Origin: Pseudomonadota bacterium
GTDB lineage: Bacteria; Pseudomonadota; Alphaproteobacteria; Rhodospirillales; 2-02-FULL-58-16
Direction of reading: 5' to 3'
DNA: 6,423 nucleotides
Assembly: GCA_022567015.1 (NCBI GenBank)
Contig: JADFHR010000187.1
Coordinates: 1 to 6,423 of the forward strand
Position numbers and translations under genes: made by a program. The notes below the pieces were generated by a model that ran no database searches, had not been told where the DNA came from, and saw nothing but the letters and a program-made list of their open reading frames with translations. This document shows, piece by piece, positions 1-5,842 of this stretch. The first letter of the stretch is position 1; each line of letters opens with the position of its first letter.

Positions 1-74
1 TGCCCGACGAGCCGCCTACGCGATCTCTATGAGTCATGATCAGCGTCCCTTGGTATTAATGGAAACGGGAAGGT
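1..74. other. Leader region of the hydrolase gene
   Basis: No gene can be assigned to this stretch. On the plus strand all three frames lack a convincing coding end. A -10-like TATTAA (54-59) is too weakly supported, having no matching -35, to call a promoter. GGAA at 61-64 is the likely ribosome binding element for the ATG at 75. Confidence 0.4.
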
Positions 75-1667
75 ATGAGAAACCTTGAACTGCCCGGCCG
101 GTCACCGGTCCATTCGCAGAACGGCATGGCGGCGACTTCGCAACCGCTGGCCACCCTGTGCGCCCTGGAGGTGCTCAAGGACGGCGGCAACGCCATCGAC
201 GCGGCGGTGGCGGCCTGCGCCGTCCAGTGCGTCATCGAGCCGCAGTCGACGGGTATCGGGGGCGACTGCTTCGCCCTGTTCGCGCCCGGCGGCGGCGACG
301 AGGTGATCGCCTACAACGGGTCGGGCCGGGCGCCGGCGGCGGCGGTCGCCGAATGGTACGCCGAACAGGGCATCACCGGGATCGATCCCTTCTCGCCCCA
401 CGCGGTGACCGTGCCCGGCGCCGTCGACGCCTGGGCGCGGCTGGTCGAGGACCACGGCACGAAGAGCCTGGGTGACCTGCTCCAGCCGGCCATCGCGTAT
501 GCCCGCGACGGCTATGCCGTTCATGGGCGCGTCGCCTTCGACTGGCGACTCTTCGCCGACACCTTGCGCCGGGACCCGACCGCGGCCCGCATCTTCCTGC
601 CCGGCGGCAAGCCGCCTGAGGCCGGCGACCTCCACCGCCAGCCGGAGCTGGCCGAAACCCTGGGCCGCATCGCCGAAGGGGGGCGCGACGCCTTCTATAG
701 GGGCCCCGTCGCCGAGGACATCGTTACCTACCTGAACAGCCTCGGCGGACTGCACAGCCTCGACGACTTCGCGGAAGCCCGGGGCGAATACGTGGCTCCG
801 ATCAAGACCTCGTACCGCGGTTACGACGTCCACGAGTGCCCGCCCAACGGCCAGGGCATCATCGCCCTCGAAATCCTCAACATCCTGTCCGGGTTCGCCC
901 TGGACGAGCTGGAGCCCCTGTCGGTGGAGCGCCTGCACCTGGAGATCGAGGCGACGCGGCTGGCCTACGGGGACCGGGACGCCGTGCTCGCCGATCCGGC
1001 GATGGCCCAGGTGCCCCTCCGCCGCCTGCTGTCGGCCGAGCACGCCCAGGGCTTGCGTGCCTCCATCCGGCGCGACCGGGCCATGGACCGGCCGCCGCCG
1101 CCCGATTTTCCGGCCCATGAGGATACCGTCTATCTGTGCGTGGTGGACCGGGACCGCAACGCCGTCAGCTTCATCAACTCGCTGTTCAAGGGCTTCGGCA
1201 GCGGTCTGGTGAGCCCGAAGACCGGCGTTCTCCTGCAGAACCGGGGCATCGGGTTCGTCGTCGATCCTTCCCATCCCAACTGCATCGCGCCCGGCAAGCG
1301 GCCGCTGCACACCATCATTCCCGGCCTGCTGGCCAGGGACGGCCGCGCGGTGATGCCCTTCGGCGTCATGGGCGGCCAATACCAGGCCGCCGGCCATGCC
1401 CACTTCCTGGTCAACCTGCTCGATTTCGGCCTCGACGTGCAGGAGGCCATCGACCTGCCCCGCGTCTTCCCCACCGCGGAAGGGGTGGTGGAGGTCGAAA
1501 GCGGCGTGCCCAGGGACGTTGTCGAAGGGCTCGAGGGGCTCGGGCACAGGACCGGTCCGCCGGAAAAGCCGATCGGCGGGGCGCAGGCGATCTGGATCGA
1601 CTGGGAGCGCGGCACCCTGACCGGCGGATCGGACCCGCGCAAGGACGGCTGCGCGCTCGGCTATTGA
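75..1667 (+). CDS. Gamma-glutamyltransferase-family Ntn-hydrolase (HpxW-like amidohydrolase possible)
   Basis: A 530-residue protein spanning the whole gamma-glutamyltransferase fold. The N-terminal block (about 18-70) holds MAATSQPLAT, GGNAIDAAVA and STGIGGDCF. The expected nucleophile is Thr351 in EDTVYLCVVDRD, where members of this family cleave themselves; that would give a large chain of about 350 residues and a small one of about 180. FGSG (374-377), PGKRPLHTIIP (406-416) and the C-terminal GGSDPRKDG follow. No signal peptide or membrane segment is seen, so it is probably cytoplasmic, unlike periplasmic GGT. The RE-x-AP arginine motif of true GGT is replaced by NGSGRAP (81-87), and the Asp-rich segment after the LxN motif by NRGIGF, so glutathione is an unlikely substrate. 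Related proteins without these residues include the oxamate amidohydrolase HpxW; the actual substrate is unknown. The ATG start is chosen because the family N-terminal block follows it directly and GGAA lies 10 nt upstream. Confidence 0.9.
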   Translation: MRNLELPGRSPVHSQNGMAATSQPLATLCALEVLKDGGNAIDAAVAACAVQCVIEPQSTGIGGDCFALFAPGGGDEVIAYNGSGRAPAAAVAEWYAEQGITGIDPFSPHAVTVPGAVDAWARLVEDHGTKSLGDLLQPAIAYARDGYAVHGRVAFDWRLFADTLRRDPTAARIFLPGGKPPEAGDLHRQPELAETLGRIAEGGRDAFYRGPVAEDIVTYLNSLGGLHSLDDFAEARGEYVAPIKTSYRGYDVHECPPNGQGIIALEILNILSGFALDELEPLSVERLHLEIEATRLAYGDRDAVLADPAMAQVPLRRLLSAEHAQGLRASIRRDRAMDRPPPPDFPAHEDTVYLCVVDRDRNAVSFINSLFKGFGSGLVSPKTGVLLQNRGIGFVVDPSHPNCIAPGKRPLHTIIPGLLARDGRAVMPFGVMGGQYQAAGHAHFLVNLLDFGLDVQEAIDLPRVFPTAEGVVEVESGVPRDVVEGLEGLGHRTGPPEKPIGGAQAIWIDWERGTLTGGSDPRKDGCALGY

Positions 1668-3247
1668 GCGGCCGGCGCTGCCACGGGCATCACGTCGAAA
1701 GCGATGCTGATCCGCTGTTCGTCGCTCTCAAAGGGAATGGTCCGGTGGTGGAAGTACGACGGGAACAGGACCATCAACCCTTCCTCGGGCCGTAGCGTCT
1801 TCACCCGGGGCTCGGCCGCGCACGGGATGCTCGCCGGCGGCCGCCCGAACTCGATCCAGCCGGCTTGGCCGGGGGCGGCGACGATAGCGGGAAGTTTCAC
1901 GTAATAAACGCCGCTCAGCCACGAGTCCTTGTGGATATGGGGGACCTGGTGCCCCTGGCTTTCCAGGACCACGCCCCACACCGACAGCCGCCACCGTTCG
2001 GGCGCGCTGGCGATAAACGGGTGCGCCAGATCCGCCGGCAGGAATCGCCGGTAGGCCTGGATGGCGCCGTGGATCGTTTTTTCGAAAGCGGCGATGGGGC
2101 CCTTCGTCCCCAGCAGCAGGTCGTTGGTGTTGCGGCCGGACCGGGTCGGGTACCTGACCGGGTCGAAGGCCAGGGTGGGCTGCGCCTGTATGTGGCGTTC
2201 CAGCGCCCGGTTGAAGTCGGCCACGGCGTCGAAGCCGTCCGGCGCGTCGAGGCGCGTGGTCTGCAGGAGCCGGTCGAAGTCGATCAGGAAGCGCGCCCCG
2301 TCCCGGTCGCCGGTTTCGGCCAGCGCGATGGCCTTGATCGCGAGGGCGGCCGTGTTGCCCCGGTCCAGCTTCAGGCAGGCGTCGCACGCGTCCAGCGCGG
2401 CGCGCCCATGACCCTGTTCGAGCAACGCTTGGCCCAGGTTGTGATGGGCCTTGACCAGTTCCGGCTTGATCTCCAGGGCACGGCGGTAGGCGGCCACGGC
2501 TTCCTCGGGCCTGCCGGAGGCGTACAATACGAGGCCGAGATTGTTGTGCGCTTCGGCGTAGCCGGGGTCGATCTCCAGGGCGCGCCGGTAGGCGGCCATG
2601 GCCTCGTCGGGCTTGCCAAGTGCCTGCAACGCGCTGCCCAGGCTGGTGTGCGCTTCGGCGTCTTGGGGATCGATGGCAAGGGCCCGCCGGTAGGCCGCCA
2701 CGGCGTCGCCGATCCGGCCCGATTCCTTCAGCGCGAGGCCCAGGTTGTAATGGGCGTCTGCGAAATCGGGCGCAAGCGCCGACGCCTTCGCAAAATGGCC
2801 CAGCGCTTCCTCCAGGCGCCCCATCCGCTTGAGCACGTTGCCGAGATTGTAATGGGCGTCGGTGAAATCGGGCTTCAGCGAGACCGCCCGCTCGAGGGCC
2901 GCGGCGGCGGCCTCCACGCGCCCGTCGGCGACCAGGGCGCTGCTCAGCAGGTCGTGGAGCTCCGCCGAGCCGGGGGTGGCGGCCACGGCTTTCTCGAGAT
3001 GCCCGACCGCGAGCCCCGGCCTTTCGGTCCTGAGGGCGATGAGGGCGAGAAGGTGGAGCACGTCGGGAACGTCCGGCTGGGCGCGCTGGATCTGCGCTAA
3101 CGCACCCTCCGCCTCGGCCAGGCGGCCTGATTCGTAATGGCGCAGGGCCACCTGGAACGTCTGTTGCGGGGAAACCTGCCCGCCGCCGCCCGCGGCCTGC
3201 CGCGCGGTTCCCTCCTTCGCCGCCTGACGCCGTTGCTTGCGGTTCAT
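1661..3247 (-). CDS. TPR-repeat protein with C-terminal putative 2OG-Fe(II) oxygenase domain (paralogue A)
   Basis: A 528-residue protein. The basic N-terminus starts MNRKQRRQAAKEG and a Gly-rich linker follows. About eight to nine 34-residue TPR units run from about 30 to 320, with AH.NLG.AL...G and A..AYRRAL.I.P as the recurring helix pair. A linker (about 321-400, with DAPDGFDAVADFNRAL and KGPIAAFEK) leads to the C-terminal domain. There, VPHIHKDSWLSGVYYV (436-450), LFPSYFHHRTIP (494-505) and RISIAF (512-517) match the putative 2OG-Fe(II) oxygenase family (PF13759 type). Candidate metal ligands are H437, H439 and H501, and R512 is a candidate 2-oxoglutarate binder. No signal peptide or membrane segment is seen. 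The substrate is unknown; TPRs usually bind protein partners, so protein hydroxylation is an inference. It follows its paralogue by 18 nt and has a strong ribosome binding site, so it is probably co-transcribed. Its stop overlaps the convergent hydrolase gene. Confidence 0.88.
   Translation of the reverse strand: MNRKQRRQAAKEGTARQAAGGGGQVSPQQTFQVALRHYESGRLAEAEGALAQIQRAQPDVPDVLHLLALIALRTERPGLAVGHLEKAVAATPGSAELHDLLSSALVADGRVEAAAAALERAVSLKPDFTDAHYNLGNVLKRMGRLEEALGHFAKASALAPDFADAHYNLGLALKESGRIGDAVAAYRRALAIDPQDAEAHTSLGSALQALGKPDEAMAAYRRALEIDPGYAEAHNNLGLVLYASGRPEEAVAAYRRALEIKPELVKAHHNLGQALLEQGHGRAALDACDACLKLDRGNTAALAIKAIALAETGDRDGARFLIDFDRLLQTTRLDAPDGFDAVADFNRALERHIQAQPTLAFDPVRYPTRSGRNTNDLLLGTKGPIAAFEKTIHGAIQAYRRFLPADLAHPFIASAPERWRLSVWGVVLESQGHQVPHIHKDSWLSGVYYVKLPAIVAAPGQAGWIEFGRPPASIPCAAEPRVKTLRPEEGLMVLFPSYFHHRTIPFESDEQRISIAFDVMPVAAPAAQ
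2288..3160 (-). repeat. 102-bp period TPR-coding repeats in paralogue A
   Basis: The DNA repeats every 102 bases, which equals 34 codons. The YRRAL-coding segment, read on the plus strand as CGCCGGTAGG or a one-base variant, begins at 2481, 2583 and 2685, exactly 102 apart. Outer units are more diverged. Such an array can gain or lose units by unequal recombination. Confidence 0.8.
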
Positions 3248-3255
3248 GCCGGGCG

Positions 3256-3261
3256 CTCCTT
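3256..3261 (-). promoter_or_regulatory. Shine-Dalgarno AAGGAG for TPR-oxygenase paralogue A
   Basis: On the minus strand AAGGAG stands 8 nt before the ATG at 3247. This fixes the start and shows that the second gene of the pair is translated independently. The site sits inside the 18-nt gap after the TGA of the upstream paralogue (3268-3266). Confidence 0.8.
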
Positions 3262-3265
3262 GGTA

Positions 3266-4669
3266 TCAGTCTTCCGCCTGCACGTCGAAGGCGATGCTGA
3301 TGCGCGTGTCGGCGCTCTCCGACGGCATGGTGTGGTGGTAGAAGTAGGACGGGAACAGGAACATCAGACCTTCCTCGGGCCGGAAGGCTCTGGTTTCGGG
3401 CTCGACCGCGCAGCGGAAATTGGACGGCAGCCGGCCGAACCCGATCCAGCCGGCCTGGTGTCTGTCGGGGTCGCGGGTTTCAGCGGGGACCCGGACGTAA
3501 TAGACGCCGCTCAACCAGCCGGGATGGATATGGGGTTGCTGGACTCCGGTCCTGTTGTAGACGTTGCCCCAGATTTGCAGGCTCCATCGCCGGGGCGGGT
3601 TGGCGAGGAAGGGATGGGCCGCATCCGCCGGCTGGGCGTGCCGGTACTCCCGGACGGCGTCTTCGACCATCTCTTCGAAGGCGGCCATGGGCCCTTTCGG
3701 CTCGCTGAGCAGCCCGCCCAGATGGCCGCCGGGTATGGCGCCCAGGCGGGTCACGGAACCGGCCGAATCGGGGACCTGAAGGGGGTGCTCGAAAATGTGG
3801 CGGGCCAGGGCCTCGTTGAAGCCGGCCAGGCCGTCGAAGCCGGCCGGCGCGTCGAATTGCCGGGGCCGGATGAAACGGTCGAGGTCGATCAGGAAACGCG
3901 CCCCGTCGCGGTCGCCCATCTCGTCGAGGGCGGCGGCCTTGATCGCCAGGGCATTGGTGTTGCCCGGCTCCACCGCGAGACACGCCTCGCAGGCGTCCAG
4001 CGCGGCGCGATGGTCGCCCTGTTCGATCAGCACGTGGGCGAGGTTGTAGTGCGCCTTGACCAGACCGGGGTCGATCCCGAGGGCGCGCCGGTACGCGGCG
4101 GCGGCCTGGTCCGGCTTGCCGTCGGCCTGCAGGATGGCGCCGTAGTTGTTGTGCGCTTGCGCGTGGTCGGGCCGTATCTCCAGGGTGCGCCGGTAGGCGG
4201 CCCCGGCTTCGTCGAACCTGCCCAGCCGCTCCTGGGCAAGACCGAGGCTGTGGTGCGCCTCGGCGAGGCCGGGCGCGATCTCCAGGGCGCGGCGGTATGC
4301 GGCTACGGCCTCTTCGGACCGCTGCATCCACCGCAGCACGTCGCCCAGGCTGGTGTGGGCCTCGGCGTTGTTGGGCTGCACGGCGGCCACCGCCTTGAGA
4401 AGGCTGATCGTCCGCTCGCTGTCGCCCATCCGGTAGGTGATCGTCGCCGCGAGGTTCAGCGCGTCCACGTTCTCCGGCTCGGCGATGAGGATTTCCTGGC
4501 ACAACCGCAGCGCCTGGTCCACGCGGCCGCCCTGGAATTCCTCGATCGCCCGTTGCACACGTCCGTCGGCGGGCGAGGGCGCGTCCCGGCCTCCCGCCGC
4601 CGGGGAAGGACCGGCCGTGGTTCCCTGGGTTTCCTGCCGCACTTTTTTTCGGCGACGTTTGTGCTTCAT
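3266..4669 (-). CDS. TPR-repeat protein with C-terminal putative 2OG-Fe(II) oxygenase domain (paralogue B)
   Basis: A 467-residue paralogue of the next gene downstream, with the same domain order. The basic head MKHKRRRKKVRQE is followed by a Pro/Ala/Gly-rich linker (18-36), six to seven TPR units (about 38-262), a linker with DAPAGFDGLAGFNEAL and KGPMAAFEE, and the oxygenase-like domain. That domain carries QPHIHPGWLSGVYYV (378-391), LFPSYFYHHTMP (438-449) and RISIAFDV (456-463). Candidate ligands are H380, H382 and H445, and R456 is a candidate co-substrate arginine. It has about two fewer TPR units than its paralogue and one residue fewer just after HIH. The ATG is chosen because the basic head resembles that of the paralogue; the Shine-Dalgarno before it is weak (GTGTGAG at best). 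It is first in the two-gene unit, so a promoter should lie in the 86-nt spacer upstream. Substrate and partner are unknown. Confidence 0.87.
   Translation of the reverse strand: MKHKRRRKKVRQETQGTTAGPSPAAGGRDAPSPADGRVQRAIEEFQGGRVDQALRLCQEILIAEPENVDALNLAATITYRMGDSERTISLLKAVAAVQPNNAEAHTSLGDVLRWMQRSEEAVAAYRRALEIAPGLAEAHHSLGLAQERLGRFDEAGAAYRRTLEIRPDHAQAHNNYGAILQADGKPDQAAAAYRRALGIDPGLVKAHYNLAHVLIEQGDHRAALDACEACLAVEPGNTNALAIKAAALDEMGDRDGARFLIDLDRFIRPRQFDAPAGFDGLAGFNEALARHIFEHPLQVPDSAGSVTRLGAIPGGHLGGLLSEPKGPMAAFEEMVEDAVREYRHAQPADAAHPFLANPPRRWSLQIWGNVYNRTGVQQPHIHPGWLSGVYYVRVPAETRDPDRHQAGWIGFGRLPSNFRCAVEPETRAFRPEEGLMFLFPSYFYHHTMPSESADTRISIAFDVQAED
3884..4558 (-). repeat. 102-bp period TPR-coding repeats in paralogue B
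   Basis: The same 34-codon period is seen here. The YRRAL-coding segment (CGCCGGTAGG and close variants on the plus strand) begins at 4086, 4188 and 4290, 102 bases apart. The words are nearly identical to those of paralogue A 1.6 kb away, so the two arrays are related as direct repeats and could recombine with each other. Confidence 0.78.
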
Positions 4670-4755
4670 TGCTCACACGGGGTTCGGCAAAATCCGTGGG
4701 CGGCCGGACCGCCCGCCCTCAACGTTAGGGGCCTCAACGCGTCAAGAATAAAAAT
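4670..4755 (-). promoter_or_regulatory. Spacer with likely promoter/operator of the TPR-oxygenase pair
   Basis: This 86-nt spacer should hold the promoter of the downstream pair. On the minus strand a -35-like TTGACG lies at 4745-4740. No convincing -10 hexamer stands 16-18 nt further on. Directly after it the octamer CGTTGAGG occurs twice (4739-4732 and 4724-4717), 15 nt apart, which resembles an operator. The promoter call rests on position and the -35-like word only. Confidence 0.35.
4698..4714 (-). terminator. GC hairpin, weak terminator candidate for the XRE-ImmA gene
   Basis: A six-pair perfect stem (GGGCGG/CCGCCC) with a 5-nt loop lies 42-58 nt past the stop of the XRE-ImmA gene. On the minus strand it is followed, after five bases, only by a short TTTT, so it is a poor intrinsic terminator. 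It could instead structure the leader of the TPR-oxygenase mRNA. Confidence 0.25.
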
Positions 4756-5832
4756 TCACTTAACAGCGCGAATGGTGCCTCGCGCCTCATCCTTGTCGGG
4801 GCGAATGGTTGGACCAGTCAGCCCCCAAATTAGCCCCTCAAGTTCATCAAGCGGAATATGCAAGCTATCCGCTATGTCGCTTTTCGTCTTTCGCTCAGCC
4901 CAAAGCTGAGAAAGAACTTTTTGCCAGACACGCGATGTTTCACGCTCAATCCCGCGAGGCTCACCAGAGCGGAAACCACGTCTACCAAGCTCGATGCAGG
5001 CAGATTTGTACTGCCACTCAGTCAGAAGGCCGAGTGTGTGTAGTCGGTAAGCCATAGCCATCGCAGAGACGCGCCAGCGCCCTTTTACTTCAATTATGGC
5101 ATCTACGGTAATGAACCTGGGCATCCTGGCCCTCACATCGTTCGTGGGCATCAAAAATGTAGAAGCAAACATGTTGGCCTCGCGCTCGGCAGCCCGTGAT
5201 GGCTGCGGTCCACCATGTCGGTGCAGGACCAGATGTCCAAGTTCGTGCGTGGAATCAAAAATGCTGCGCTCCGCTGTCTTGAAATTGTCTAGGAAAATAA
5301 ATGGCTTTTCATTTCGCCAGAATGAAAACGCATCGACTGTGGACGTATCTTCCGAGAGAGAAAAAACACGAACGCCATTTACCTCAAGCAGTCCAAGCAT
5401 GTTGCCAATAGGCTTTTCTCCCAGACTCCAAAACTGCCGGAGAGAACGCGCGGCGACTTCGGGATCGGTTTCATAACTCAGATCAAGAAGATTGGCTTCC
5501 GGCAGACGGAACTCACCTTCCACCCAATCGCTCAACTGCAATCCAAGAGAGCCCGCAGCAGTTGCGGCATCGCGCTCCTTAGCGCTCATTTTTGTCAGGC
5601 TGCGAAAACTCACGGCCCCGGTATCGAGTTCTTCCGGGTCGTCATCGGAGAAAAACGCCTCTGGGTAGTCCAACGCACGAGCGAGCTTTGCGACCGTATC
5701 GCCATCTGGCTCGTTCTCGCCGTTTTTTAGCCGCGAAACGGTGATCGCGGACACGCCTGCTCGATCAGCGAGTGCTTTTCCTGTCAGCCTTCGCCTCTTT
5801 CGGGCGAGGCTGAGCCTCTTATGGTTAAACAC
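4756..5832 (-). CDS. XRE-family HTH / ImmA-IrrE family metallo-endopeptidase fusion
   Basis: A 358-residue protein in two main parts. Residues 5-60 form an XRE/Cro-type helix-turn-helix (ALADRAGVSAITVSRLKNGENEP, split around the recognition helix). Residues about 140-260 form an ImmA/IrrE zinc peptidase with STHELGHLVLH, ligands H196 and H200, catalytic E197, and a likely third ligand E216 in EREANMFASTFLMP. The C-terminal part (about 300-340, SDIADSLHIPLDELEGLIWGL) looks like another small helical, HTH-like segment. ImmA and IrrE cleave XRE-type repressors; when both parts are fused, the protein typically acts as a regulator or a toxin-antitoxin-like component. It lacks the long C-terminus of ScfR/RamB-type regulators. 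The start is GTG, 10 nt after the stop of the preceding gene, with only a weak GGGTG before it. Its A/T-rich composition differs sharply from the genes at 75-4669. The DNA target and cleavage substrate are unknown. Confidence 0.9.
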   Translation of the reverse strand: MFNHKRLSLARKRRRLTGKALADRAGVSAITVSRLKNGENEPDGDTVAKLARALDYPEAFFSDDDPEELDTGAVSFRSLTKMSAKERDAATAAGSLGLQLSDWVEGEFRLPEANLLDLSYETDPEVAARSLRQFWSLGEKPIGNMLGLLEVNGVRVFSLSEDTSTVDAFSFWRNEKPFIFLDNFKTAERSIFDSTHELGHLVLHRHGGPQPSRAAEREANMFASTFLMPTNDVRARMPRFITVDAIIEVKGRWRVSAMAMAYRLHTLGLLTEWQYKSACIELGRRGFRSGEPRGIERETSRVWQKVLSQLWAERKTKSDIADSLHIPLDELEGLIWGLTGPTIRPDKDEARGTIRAVK

Positions 5833-5842
5833 GACGCACCCG

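Noticed and set aside
49..57. CCTTGGTAT shared between the leader at 49-57 and the gap near 3258-3266
   Set aside because: A 9-bp match is easily chance, and the second copy is explained by the Shine-Dalgarno of paralogue A on the other strand.
102..1547. A 481-codon minus-strand frame opposite the hydrolase gene
   Set aside because: The composition is low in complexity and rich in His, Arg and Gly. The opposite strand encodes a full, motif-complete enzyme.
1865..3100. A 411-codon plus-strand frame opposite paralogue A
   Set aside because: Its Gly/Arg/Val-rich repeats are the complement of the TPR units. The minus-strand frame has clear TPR and oxygenase motifs.
4676..4698. tRNA-like T-arm (CACGG, GGTTCG, CCGTG) at the island edge
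   Set aside because: The loop is 13 nt instead of 7, and no acceptor, D or anticodon arms can be folded around it.
3137..4909. A 590-codon open frame on the plus strand opposite the TPR-oxygenase paralogue B
   Set aside because: It mirrors the TPR array, has no recognisable domain, and crosses the spacer into the next gene. Long antisense frames are expected in GC-rich repeat DNA.
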